Source: Arcicella aurantiaca (GTDB lineage Bacteria > Bacteroidota > Bacteroidia > Cytophagales > Spirosomataceae). Taken from it: DNA of 64,000 nucleotides. The stretch covers positions 62,001 through 126,000 of the forward strand of contig NZ_QGGO01000003.1 of the NCBI RefSeq assembly GCF_003148625.1, written 5' to 3'. Made by a program: the position numbers and the translations under genes. This document shows, piece by piece, positions 1 through 7,457 of this stretch (positions are counted from its first letter, which is position 1; each line of letters begins with the position of its first letter). A model generated the notes under the pieces. It searched no databases and was not told the DNA's origin. It saw only the letters and a list, made by a program, of their open reading frames with translations.

Positions 1-1
1 A

Positions 2-235
2 AGAATTCTTGACCAAAATGGTGCAGTTGTTAGCGAAGACGGAAAAGGTGGAACATTGCAATTTGATGGAAAAGAAGTTGGATATAGCGTAAAACAAGGA
101 ATTCCATTTGAAAATAATGACCAAAAAGTAGATATTCTTTACGGAAAAGGTTCGCCTTACAAAGCAGGAAAATATAGCATTGAGTTATATTCAGAAGGTT
201 TTAAGATTGGAAATGGAGCTTTTGAAGTAAAATAA
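2..235 (+). CDS. C-terminal part of an unrecognised protein (5' end outside window)
   Basis: An open frame runs from the window edge to a TAA at 233-235 and gives 77 residues ending GNGAFEVK. The fragment is rich in short polar beta-strand patterns (for example DILYGKGSPYKAGKYSIELY), which resembles the end of an extracytoplasmic beta-sandwich domain. The start and most of the protein are missing, so no family is assigned. A strong hairpin follows 15 bp after the stop, which supports this being a genuine gene end. Confidence 0.6.
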   Translation, partial: RILDQNGAVVSEDGKGGTLQFDGKEVGYSVKQGIPFENNDQKVDILYGKGSPYKAGKYSIELYSEGFKIGNGAFEVK

Positions 236-249
236 TGAAGCGTAATTTT

Positions 250-317
250 TAAGTCCTAAATAATCTTTCTCTCGCTCAAAAGCTAAAGATTTATTATTTA
301 GGACTTATTTCTTTTTT
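250..317 (+). terminator. Rho-independent terminator
   Basis: A long hairpin starts with AAGTCCTAAATAATCTTT, returns as AAAGATTTATTATTTAGGACTT with one bulge region, and is followed by a T-rich tract. It closes the partial gene at the left edge. Confidence 0.7.
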
Positions 318-339
318 GATAAAATAAATTCCCCAAAAT

Positions 340-1494
340 ATGTTGCCGTCAATTCATCATTATAAAAGTTTCCTCTTGCAGTTTTGCAAAGAGTTGTCAA
401 GAGGTACTTTTGATGGATTAAAAAACGCATTTTACTTCTTTAATCAATATCCAAAAGCCTATTCTTGCTTAATTTACCTTTTCGTTTCGATGTCCTTTTG
501 CTACCATCCCATTTTCAATCATTGGATAGCAGGTTTCATCATGATGTCTTTGCCTTTTGCATTAATCCTTGCCACATTTGCCTTTGTTTATTTATGGCTT
601 AAAAAACAAAAAATGATGGCTACAATTGGTATTGTGTGGGTTTTATGTGCCTTGCCAATTCTTAAAAGATTTGTAGGTATTAGCAACGAAAAGACACAAA
701 ATATTACTACCAATTCTTTAAATGTATTGAGCTTTAATAGTGAAAGTTTTTCAAGATTTGCAGACAATAATTTAACTGATTTGCAAGCAGATATTGCCTG
801 TTTTCAGGAATATTCACCTAACCAACAAATTGAAAATCAGTACAATAATAAAGTGGTAAAATTGACCAATTTCTCAGCAGATAGAGCGGTTGGCTTAGCC
901 ATTTTTACCAAATATCCCATCGTGAAACAATACGCTAAAATTTGGGATAGAGAAAATGCTCCTAATATCAATGGCTTTATTTGTATGGATATTGTTTACA
1001 GAAATGATACTGTCAGAATTGTAAACACACATCTTTGGTCGATGGGAGTGAGGATAAACAAGGCTTTTGATGCCTTCAAACAAGGAGATGTTAAACGTTT
1101 CTTTTTTGAAATTGCCGATACCATGACACGTTTGAAAGAAGGTTTTAATGCTCGTGATGAACAAGTGGCGGAAGTAGAATCTTACGTAGTTGGTAGTAAA
1201 TACCCTGTTATTATTTGTGGAGATTTTAATGAAACGCCATTCAGTTATACTTATGGTAAATTGAGTTTAAATTTCAGAAATGCCTTTGAAGAAGCTGGAC
1301 AAGGACTTGGCTTTACGCTCAATCGTCATCCGTATTGTGTGCGGATTGACCAACAATTTTTTAGTTCAGATTGGCAAGTTCAATCTTGTAAAACCATTCC
1401 AACTATTAATTTCTCCGACCATTTTCCTGTAATGGCTCAATATATTTTGAAAAAACCGAGTATTGCTTCAATGGCTTTGGTAGCTCAACGATAA
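340..1494 (+). CDS. Membrane-anchored endonuclease/exonuclease/phosphatase (EEP) family protein
   Basis: The 384-residue protein has hydrophobic segments at about residues 40-58, 62-86 and 92-110, then a DNase I-like EEP domain at about 125-375. Visible active-site motifs are CFQEY (154-158, metal-binding Glu), NTHLWS (229-234), GDFNETP (294-300) and SDHFPV (369-374), so the catalytic set looks complete. EEP domains hydrolyse phosphodiesters in nucleic acids, phospholipids or inositol phosphates; the substrate here cannot be read from sequence. The membrane-segment plus EEP layout is common in Bacteroidota, and the domain would face the periplasm. The next gene follows after 54 bp on the same strand and may be co-transcribed. 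Confidence 0.82.
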   Translation: MLPSIHHYKSFLLQFCKELSRGTFDGLKNAFYFFNQYPKAYSCLIYLFVSMSFCYHPIFNHWIAGFIMMSLPFALILATFAFVYLWLKKQKMMATIGIVWVLCALPILKRFVGISNEKTQNITTNSLNVLSFNSESFSRFADNNLTDLQADIACFQEYSPNQQIENQYNNKVVKLTNFSADRAVGLAIFTKYPIVKQYAKIWDRENAPNINGFICMDIVYRNDTVRIVNTHLWSMGVRINKAFDAFKQGDVKRFFFEIADTMTRLKEGFNARDEQVAEVESYVVGSKYPVIICGDFNETPFSYTYGKLSLNFRNAFEEAGQGLGFTLNRHPYCVRIDQQFFSSDWQVQSCKTIPTINFSDHFPVMAQYILKKPSIASMALVAQR

Positions 1495-1548
1495 TTTTAA
1501 TCAAAGCAACTCATTAAATTTGTCATTAATAAATTAGACCCAAATTTA

Positions 1549-2055
1549 ATGAATCTGAAAGACACGCTTCCCGAATACAATTCTCAGGCTGAAACCCAAA
1601 GAATTCTTCATTGGATTGATGGTTCTCCACAACATTTTGCGGAATTAATGGACGTATTTTTTGATGGAAATACTCGTAAAAATCAATATGCGGCGGGTAT
1701 CATGATTCATTGTATCGACCGTTGGGATTTTTTGATAACACCTTATATCGAAAAACTCATTTTGAATTTACGAAGTGACGGGCTACACGATGCTATAAAA
1801 CGCAATACGGTGAGGGTTTTGCAAAACATTGAGATTCCAGAAGATTTACATGGAATATTGGCAGAAATTTGTTTTACTTATTTGAGTAATCCTACTGAAG
1901 CGGTAGCCATTAAGGTTTTTTCGATGACAATTATTGATAATTTGACCCAATTTTATCCTGAATTAAAAGAAGAATTACACTTTATTTTGGAAGAACAATT
2001 CCCTTTTCAATCGGCAGGATTTAGGAGTAGAGCAGGTAAAATTTTGAAAAAGTAG
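1549..2055 (+). CDS. Small all-helical protein, HEAT-repeat-like, unknown function
   Basis: The 168-residue protein is predicted cytoplasmic, with no signal peptide or membrane segment. Its helical periodicity (for example DAIKRNTVRVLQNI and AVAIKVFSMTIIDNL) resembles HEAT or armadillo repeats, with about four helix pairs. No catalytic motif is visible. HEAT-type proteins usually act as binding scaffolds; the partner is unknown. It lies 54 bp after the EEP gene on the same strand and converges with the acyl-ACP thioesterase gene, separated only by a shared hairpin. Confidence 0.65.
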   Translation: MNLKDTLPEYNSQAETQRILHWIDGSPQHFAELMDVFFDGNTRKNQYAAGIMIHCIDRWDFLITPYIEKLILNLRSDGLHDAIKRNTVRVLQNIEIPEDLHGILAEICFTYLSNPTEAVAIKVFSMTIIDNLTQFYPELKEELHFILEEQFPFQSAGFRSRAGKILKK

Positions 2056-2112
2056 CATAGGAATCCTTTCTGTGTCTTTAACACTTGACTACACTGCAAG
2101 GATTCCTGTGCT
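2054..2112. terminator. Bidirectional hairpin between convergent genes
   Basis: AGCATAGGAATCCTT at 2054-2068 pairs with AAGGATTCCTGTGCT at 2098-2112 (14 of 15 positions), with a 29-nt loop. It starts inside the stop codon of the left gene and ends 1 bp before the stop of the right gene. There is no clear T tract, so it may act as an RNA 3'-end stabiliser rather than a classical terminator. Confidence 0.55.
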
Positions 2113-2113
2113 A

Positions 2114-2842
2114 CTACCAAATAGTTTCTCCAGTTACCAATTCTTGACCATTTTGATTCAAGATTCGATGAATGAACCCATTTTCAATTGCTTGACTTTG
2201 CGTGGTTATTTTATCGCCAAAAACGCTTTCATTCTTAAAAATCATATCAATAGAACGAAGAGTACCATTATTTAAAATGTCGGTCGGAATACTTTCCAAA
2301 AGCCACTCTACATATTTGGTATTATTAACGTGTTGATTTGAGTCAATATCATGCCAGCGAATGTCAAATCGTCTTTCTGTTTCTACGTTACTGATTCCCA
2401 AAATCTTACCCGATACCTTCTCTACGTACTTTTCATTGGTATCAGTTGGCGTAATAGCACGCATCCAGTCGGGTACAGAGGTAATTCTTCGGCGTACAAT
2501 ATCCATCAATCCCCAAACGCTATTGGCTCTGATAATTTCGTTACCTTCTTGGTCAAAAACCTTAAAATCACGGTGATAAAAGTATTTGTCAATTTCTTGA
2601 ACATAAGTTTTCACCGTTACGGTTTCGTCGTAATTGGGCAAGCGGTCAATCCAGATTTTTAAGCGTGAAAGTACCCAAGAAATATTATGTTGGGCGGATA
2701 AATCATGAACTGAAACTTTGGCTACGACCGAATGACGCCAAGCCATTTCTTGTAAAAGTCCATTAAGAGCGGGAATAGTTAATTTGCTGTGAGCATCAAC
2801 TTCGGTAATTCTGATACGGTAAGATTCGGTAATAAATTCCAT
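2114..2842 (-). CDS. Acyl-ACP thioesterase (FatA/FatB-like double hotdog)
   Basis: The 242-residue protein hydrolyses acyl-ACP to free fatty acid in the cytoplasm. Two hotdog halves are visible: residues about 1-125, containing the central-helix region SKLTIPALNGLLQEMAW, and about 155-242. The second half holds the family active-site block RWHDIDSNQHVNNTKYVEW, with D167, N169 and H171 as the expected catalytic positions. Length fits bacterial members, which lack the plant transit peptide. It is the last gene on this strand before a convergent junction. Product chain length cannot be inferred. Confidence 0.88.
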   Translation of the reverse strand: MEFITESYRIRITEVDAHSKLTIPALNGLLQEMAWRHSVVAKVSVHDLSAQHNISWVLSRLKIWIDRLPNYDETVTVKTYVQEIDKYFYHRDFKVFDQEGNEIIRANSVWGLMDIVRRRITSVPDWMRAITPTDTNEKYVEKVSGKILGISNVETERRFDIRWHDIDSNQHVNNTKYVEWLLESIPTDILNNGTLRSIDMIFKNESVFGDKITTQSQAIENGFIHRILNQNGQELVTGETIW

Positions 2843-2850
2843 TAATAGTG

Positions 2851-2959
2851 GTTTTAGGAGTTAGGTTTTGGGTATCAGATGGCAAATTCTGAAATTAGTT
2901 TTAAAGATAATATCTATAGACTGAGAATACTAACCCCTAAAAACTAAAACCTAACCCCT
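2851..2959. repeat. Inverted 'TTAGGGGTTAGG'-type word repeat
   Basis: GTTTTAGGAGTTAGGTTTT begins at 2851 and its near reverse complement ends at 2959 (AACTAAAACCTAACCCCT). The pair forms an imperfect hairpin between the thioesterase start and the next gene's stop. The same words recur at 3854-3917, 6272-6360, 22621-22763 and 47746-48079. Confidence 0.7.
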
Positions 2960-2964
2960 GATAA

Positions 2965-3744
2965 TCAATTTCCTTTTTTCAATTCTGACATAAATTTCTG
3001 ACGAGAAATTCCTTCTGTTGGAGCATCTTGGTAGGCTTTTTTGTAATCGTCTCGTTTCAAATCTCCATTTTTCACCGATTTGATGAAATTCATCCATGCA
3101 AATGGGTTTGTCAATGCCATTATTGGACTTTGAACGAAATTTCTGTTTGCCATTCCATACGTCATTTGGTCAGAGAAGTTTCGGAAATTTCCTGCTCCAC
3201 TCAAACCAGCTTGCAAAGCCAAAACATTCAGATTTGATTGCTCTAAATTTTTCTCTAAAGCTCTTCTGCCTGCTTCATTTTCCAATTTCATATCCAAAAA
3301 TGCCTTTTTGAAAGCCTCTTCGGTATTGTATGGATAGACTTTTACTTCGGCTAATTGACGGATTTCCTCTGCCATGTGAATAATGGCACTTTGGGTCTGT
3401 TCTAAAATATATGGAATTATATAATATTTCTTCTTATAACCAACATAACTAAACACCAAACTATCTCCCGGATAAACGTACAAAGTGAAATTTCCTAAGT
3501 CGTCTGTCAATGCTCCTCTGCCCGACTGTGCGTTGAAAACGTAGGCATTGGGGAGGAATTCTGAGGTACGAGCCGCTACTACTTTTCCTTGAAATACTAT
3601 TGAACCACTATTGTGCTGACCAAGTGCTGAAAGACTTAGGAATGTTGCAAAAAATAATGCTAAAAAGCTAATAGACAACTGTTTACGATTGACTGTTCTT
3701 TTTGTTTTTTTGCTGAATGATATATGTTGATTTTGTTTCGACAT
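2965..3744 (-). CDS. Secreted carboxypeptidase-regulatory-like domain protein
   Basis: The 259-residue protein has a basic N-terminus and a signal-like hydrophobic stretch at about residues 23-42 (SISFLALFFATFLSLSALGQ). A CarboxypepD_reg-like beta-sandwich follows at about 50-125, including GKVVAARTSEFLPNAYV, TDDLGNFTLYVYPGD and LVFSYVGYKKK. The C-terminal half is helical and shows no known motif. This layout is frequent in Bacteroidota as an envelope protein of unknown role. Both flanks carry word repeats, and the gene appears to stand alone. Confidence 0.75.
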   Translation of the reverse strand: MSKQNQHISFSKKTKRTVNRKQLSISFLALFFATFLSLSALGQHNSGSIVFQGKVVAARTSEFLPNAYVFNAQSGRGALTDDLGNFTLYVYPGDSLVFSYVGYKKKYYIIPYILEQTQSAIIHMAEEIRQLAEVKVYPYNTEEAFKKAFLDMKLENEAGRRALEKNLEQSNLNVLALQAGLSGAGNFRNFSDQMTYGMANRNFVQSPIMALTNPFAWMNFIKSVKNGDLKRDDYKKAYQDAPTEGISRQKFMSELKKGN

Positions 3745-3853
3745 CTTAAAATAATATAGAAGAATGTAAACTTACACAAAATAAACGATGCTGATAATAA
3801 AATGGTTTGTCTTTAACAGATTTTAACGTATTTCTAATCTTTAGCGTAATTAA

Positions 3854-3917
3854 GGTATTAGTTTTAGGGCTTAGAAGATTATTAATTCCTAAGCCCTAAA
3901 ACCCAATTCCTAACCCC
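3854..3917. repeat. Inverted word repeat, TTAGGGCTTAG family
   Basis: GGTATTAGTTTTAGGGCTTAG at 3854-3874 is answered by CCTAAGCCCTAAAACC at 3888-3903 and the continuing CCTAACCCC. The hairpin sits 3' of cdsA and beside the start of the preceding gene. Confidence 0.65.
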
Positions 3918-3920
3918 TTT

Positions 3921-4034
3921 TATAGACAGCGACATAACTTATTAGAAGTAAAATTTAATAATTTGGCTCAACTTCCCGAAAGTTTTAAACTTTCGGGAAG
4001 TTCCAATTCCAATAAGTTATGTCATACTCTATAT
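3921..4034. repeat. 114-bp two-layer palindrome, copy 1 (CTTCCCGAAAG family)
   Basis: The outer arms ACATAACTTATT and AATAAGTTATGT enclose an inner hairpin of AACTTCCCGAAAGTTT / AAACTTTCGGGAAGTT. Nearly the same sequence, in the same orientation, lies at 25352-25464. The element ends 3 bp before the cdsA stop codon and could act as its transcript end. Confidence 0.8.
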
Positions 4035-4037
4035 ATG

Positions 4038-4871
4038 CTAAGAAAACAATTTCAAAAATGTAATAATGAATGGAATTGACAATAAAAGTCCATCAAAACG
4101 GTCGAGGAAACCACCATGACCCGGAATTGTTGAGGCTGAATCCTTAATTTTGATACTACGTTTGAAAAGTGATTCTACCAAATCTCCATAAGTCCCTGCT
4201 ACTACAATGATTGCTCCACAACCGAACCATTGCCATGATTTAAGGTCTAAGAAATATTGAGATAAAACAAACGCAACAATCATTGAGGCTAAAAATCCAC
4301 CTACACTACCTTCCCATGATTTTTTAGGAGAAACTCGCTCAAATAATTTTGTCTTGCCAAATTTTGTTCCTGCAAAATATGCTCCTGTGTCGCTCGCCCA
4401 TAAAAGCAACAAACAACCCAGTGGACGTTGCCAGCTAAATCTGTACGTTAAAAATGCCAAAATAATAACCAAAGCAAACGGCAAAGCCACATAAATAACG
4501 CCCAAAAATGTATAGGCGATGTTTCTGAAAGGTTTATCGTCTTGAGCTTTGTATAATTTAATGAAAAAAATCAAAGTCATTAAAGGCGAAAGAATATAAT
4601 AATTTGCCTCTGGAATAACGCCCTTTTCAATCAAAAATGTAATGGTAACCAACACAAAGCCACAAAATGTACCATAATAGGTAAGTGGTTCATTTCCGTT
4701 TAAACCTAATAACTTATAAAATTCTAATTGTGCCAAAATAGCAATCAAAGCGAAAAGTCCGTAAAACGTCCAGTCGCTAAAAACCATGCAAAATATTAGA
4801 AAAGGTACAGCAATAACCGCTGCAATAACCCGCTGTTGCAGGTTCGACATTGATTGTAATTTTGTATTCAT
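4038..4871 (-). CDS. cdsA: Phosphatidate cytidylyltransferase
   Basis: CdsA converts phosphatidic acid and CTP into CDP-diacylglycerol, the branch point of phospholipid synthesis, at the inner membrane. The 277-residue protein has about seven hydrophobic segments. It carries the conserved SPKKSWEG (181-188), GDLVESLFKR (229-238) and the family signature KDSASTIPGHGGFLDRFDG (243-261) with its metal-binding Asp residues. It is the third gene of a minus-strand run (CPBP protease, DUF2007, cdsA), but a 200-bp repeat element separates it from DUF2007. A later ATG at codon 8 is possible as start. Confidence 0.95.
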   Translation of the reverse strand: MNTKLQSMSNLQQRVIAAVIAVPFLIFCMVFSDWTFYGLFALIAILAQLEFYKLLGLNGNEPLTYYGTFCGFVLVTITFLIEKGVIPEANYYILSPLMTLIFFIKLYKAQDDKPFRNIAYTFLGVIYVALPFALVIILAFLTYRFSWQRPLGCLLLLWASDTGAYFAGTKFGKTKLFERVSPKKSWEGSVGGFLASMIVAFVLSQYFLDLKSWQWFGCGAIIVVAGTYGDLVESLFKRSIKIKDSASTIPGHGGFLDRFDGLLLSIPFIITFLKLFS

Positions 4872-4898
4872 TTAATGATTATGGTTAATATTTTCTCC

Positions 4899-5094
4899 GT
4901 AGAGACGTTGCCTGCAACGTCTAAATTATCGTAGATTTTTATAAATATCGTTAGACATTGCAGGTCAACCCAATTTGATTTCTATAAAACATAGCGTTAG
5001 ACGTTGCAGGTAAATTAGACGTTGCAGGCAAATTAGACATTGCAGGCAAATTAGACGTTGCAGGCAAATTAGACGTTGCAGGCAACGTCTCTAC
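4899..5094. repeat. GTAGAGACGTTGC palindromic element with an 18-bp tandem array
   Basis: The element opens with GTAGAGACGTTGC (4899) and closes with GCAACGTCTCTAC (5082-5094), giving terminal inverted repeats. Inside, five copies of an 18-bp unit (TTAGACGTTGCAGGCAAA and near variants) run from 4997 to 5086 with no spacers. A further half-copy sits near 4950 (GTTAGACATTGCAGG). The last three bases used by the neighbouring gene as its stop codon (5091-5093) belong to this element. Confidence 0.9.
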
Positions 5095-5300
5095 ATAAGA
5101 CCTGCTTCGTTTTCTACTAAAAATTTGGCTAAAACGGCATTTTGAAGAGGAACGTGTACCTCACAAAGTCCAAATAAATAGGAGCTATCTTGTTTGTTCA
5201 TAATGACAGCATCAATATTATGTTCATCAATTAAAAAGGCTTTTGCTAATTGAGCTTTTATTGGGCTTGTCGATTCATATATTTTTTTCCAATCGTTCAT
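5091..5300 (-). CDS. DUF2007-family small protein
   Basis: The 69-residue protein matches the DUF2007 pattern: MNDWKKIYES start, then KAQLAKAFLIDEHNIDAVIMNKQDSSY, then CEVHVPLQNAVLAKFLVEN. The family forms a small alpha/beta fold described as putative signal-transducing; no reaction is known. It starts 12 bp after the stop of the CPBP protease gene on the same strand, so co-transcription is very likely. Its TAG stop lies in the terminal repeat of the palindromic element just downstream, so the C-terminus may have been reset by repeat insertion. Confidence 0.82.
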   Translation of the reverse strand: MNDWKKIYESTSPIKAQLAKAFLIDEHNIDAVIMNKQDSSYLFGLCEVHVPLQNAVLAKFLVENEAGLM

Positions 5301-5312
5301 AAATTCAGAATT

Positions 5313-6248
5313 TTAAGCCTTATTTGTTTCGGAAACTCTATTCATCCAAAACCATCTCAATAATAAAATAGTAATAATTAAAGACCCTAACGCCATACTC
5401 AAAGGTACGGATTTTGTATCTTCAATATCTACATTTACCATTTTCATATCGCTCAGATAAGCCATGATAAGTGTAAAACCATTATTTACGATATGGGCAA
5501 CAATTGGAATCCAAAGGCTTTTTGTCCAAAAATACAAATAACCAAACAATGCACCTAACAACATTCTTGGAACAAAACCAAAAAATTGGAAGTGAATAAA
5601 ACTAAAAGTAAATGCTGAGAACCAAATAGCTACATGAGGATTTTTAGTAGCTTTTAGCACGATATTTTGTAGCACACCTCTAAATAAAAGTTCTTCACTA
5701 ACACCTGCTAAAACCGCAACTACTACCAAAGCAACGATTAGTTGAGATATTGAATGAAAATCGGTTAAGAATTTAGTCAATTCGGCAGTAGCGTTTTCGC
5801 TATTTTTCATCGCTTTTTCAAGTCCTTTCCATGCTTCTGGCAATTTCATGTTCTGATTCATTTCAATAATCAGTGCATCAAAACCCATAAATCCAATCAC
5901 CAAAAGAGCCACTAATACAAAATCAAGCGGTTTTGCTTCGTGGAAACTTAAAGCATGAATGCTTTGTTTTTCGATATAATACCAATAAAACAAAGAGGCA
6001 ACGATAAACGGAAGAGGCGTTGAAAATGTTTGAAGTGCCATTACGCCATCGTACATATTTTGATATTCGTTGAGGTGCTTCTGAAATTCAGCGACTTGCT
6101 GAAGAGGCATTCCTGTCATATAAGAAAAGAAAGCAATGCCAATCATCGACCCAAGAGTCATGAATACGAAAGTGAAACCAACTAAAATTAGGATTTTAGA
6201 AAGCAGTGGACGTTCAGTTTGTGATTGAAAATTATCGAATTGTGTCAT
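5313..6248 (-). CDS. CPBP-family intramembrane glutamic endopeptidase (Abi/CAAX-like)
   Basis: The 311-residue integral membrane protein has about eight hydrophobic segments. The three CPBP motifs are present: EELLFRG with E185, E186 and R190, the FSFIHF block with H219, and AHIVNN with H252 and N256. Family members cleave membrane peptides or prenylated CAAX-type proteins, and some are linked to bacteriocin self-immunity; the substrate here is not known. It begins a minus-strand operon with DUF2007 and possibly cdsA, and is divergent from dusB across a 118-bp spacer filled by a word repeat. Confidence 0.88.
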   Translation of the reverse strand: MTQFDNFQSQTERPLLSKILILVGFTFVFMTLGSMIGIAFFSYMTGMPLQQVAEFQKHLNEYQNMYDGVMALQTFSTPLPFIVASLFYWYYIEKQSIHALSFHEAKPLDFVLVALLVIGFMGFDALIIEMNQNMKLPEAWKGLEKAMKNSENATAELTKFLTDFHSISQLIVALVVVAVLAGVSEELLFRGVLQNIVLKATKNPHVAIWFSAFTFSFIHFQFFGFVPRMLLGALFGYLYFWTKSLWIPIVAHIVNNGFTLIMAYLSDMKMVNVDIEDTKSVPLSMALGSLIITILLLRWFWMNRVSETNKA

Positions 6249-6271
6249 AATGGTTGTAAATTTACATAAAA

Positions 6272-6360
6272 TTAGGGGTTTGGTGTTAGGGCTTAGGGGA
6301 TAGTTTTATTGCAAAATAGATATTTCATCTCTAAATCCTAACAACAAACCCCTAACCCCC
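6272..6360. repeat. Inverted TTAGGGGTT word repeat in a divergent promoter region
   Basis: TTAGGGGTTTGGTGTTAGGG at 6272-6291 pairs imperfectly with the CTAACAACAAACCCCTAACC block near 6338-6357. The hairpin occupies nearly the whole spacer between the divergent CPBP and dusB genes, so it must overlap their promoters. Confidence 0.7.
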
Positions 6361-6366
6361 AAAGTT

Positions 6367-7368
6367 ATGGTTAAAATAAAAGACATAGAATTAGGCGAAT
6401 TTCCTTTGTTGTTAGCACCAATGGAAGATGTTTCTGACCCGCCATTCCGTGCTGTTTGTAAAGCAAACGGAGCAGATTTGATGTACACCGAATTTATTTC
6501 TTCGGAAGGATTAATTCGTGATGCTGCAAAATCAGTTCAGAAATTGGATATTTTTGAATACGAACGCCCTATCGGAATTCAACTTTTTGGTTCTGATGTT
6601 GAAACCATGCGTGTCTGTGGTGAAATTGCCACCAAAGCAGGGCCCGATTTGATTGATATAAATTATGGTTGCCCTGTAAAACAAGTGGCTTGCCGTGGAG
6701 CAGGAGCAGCGTTATTACAAGATATTCCTAAAATGGTGGATATGACAAAAGCCGTTGTTCAATCAACACATTTGCCTGTTACCGTAAAAACTCGTTTGGG
6801 TTGGGACGATACCACCAAGAATATTGAAGAAGTTGCAGAACGTTTACAAGACATTGGAATCGAGGCACTTACTATTCACGGGCGTACACGGGCTCAATTA
6901 TACAAAGGTGATGCCGATTGGCGTTTGATTGCCAAAGTAAGAGAAAATCCAAGAATTAGAATTCCAATTTTTGGTAATGGAGATATTGATTCGCCCGAAA
7001 AAGCATTGGAATATCGTAATCGTTATGGAGTAGATGGCATCATGATTGGACGTGCTTCGATTGGTTATCCTTGGATTTTCAACGAGATAAAACACTTTTT
7101 CAAAACGGGTGAGAAATTAGCTCCACCAACTATCGACGACCGTATTGACGTTTGTAGAAAACATTTAGATTTTAGTATTCGTTGGAAAGGAAACCATGTG
7201 GGTATTGTAGAAATGCGTCGTCATTATGCCAATTATTTTAAAGGAATTTCGCATTTCAAAGAATTCAGAATGAGACTGGTAACTTCAATGAGCTACGAAG
7301 AAATCATCGGTATTTTAGACGAAGTGTCTGTATTTTATCAAAATGAAGAAATGTCTGTTATCAATTAA
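6367..7368 (+). CDS. dusB: tRNA-dihydrouridine synthase DusB
   Basis: This FMN enzyme reduces specific uridines in the tRNA D-loop to dihydrouridine using NADPH. The 333-residue protein has an N-terminal TIM barrel (about 10-245) with LAPMEDVSDPPFRAV (FMN loop) and the signature DINYGCPVKQVACRGAGAALL at 97-117, where C102 is the expected proton donor. HGRTRAQLYKGDADW and GNGDIDSPEKA follow, with the tRNA-binding helical domain from about residue 250. Length and motifs fit the DusB branch. It has its own terminator at 7408-7446. Confidence 0.93.
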   Translation: MVKIKDIELGEFPLLLAPMEDVSDPPFRAVCKANGADLMYTEFISSEGLIRDAAKSVQKLDIFEYERPIGIQLFGSDVETMRVCGEIATKAGPDLIDINYGCPVKQVACRGAGAALLQDIPKMVDMTKAVVQSTHLPVTVKTRLGWDDTTKNIEEVAERLQDIGIEALTIHGRTRAQLYKGDADWRLIAKVRENPRIRIPIFGNGDIDSPEKALEYRNRYGVDGIMIGRASIGYPWIFNEIKHFFKTGEKLAPPTIDDRIDVCRKHLDFSIRWKGNHVGIVEMRRHYANYFKGISHFKEFRMRLVTSMSYEEIIGILDEVSVFYQNEEMSVIN

Positions 7369-7407
7369 TTGTTAATTTCTCATTATTACTTACCGTTACA
7401 TTCCATC

Positions 7408-7446
7408 AAACCACCGATATTAATTGTAAATATTGGTGGTTTTTTC
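7408..7446 (+). terminator. Rho-independent terminator after dusB
   Basis: AAACCACCGATATT at 7408-7421 pairs with AATATTGGTGGTTT from 7429, with a 7-nt loop and a T6 run. It ends only 12 bp before the next start codon, so the histidine kinase transcript either starts inside it or needs partial read-through. Confidence 0.85.
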
Positions 7447-7457
7447 TATATTCGGAT

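Noticed and set aside
4997-5086. Possible CRISPR array
   Set aside because: The five 18-bp units are contiguous with no spacers and belong to a palindromic element; no cas genes are present.
2851-6360. Telomere-like TTAGGG repeats
   Set aside because: The words are irregular and arranged as inverted hairpin pairs in spacers, not as tandem telomeric arrays; nothing suggests a replicon end.
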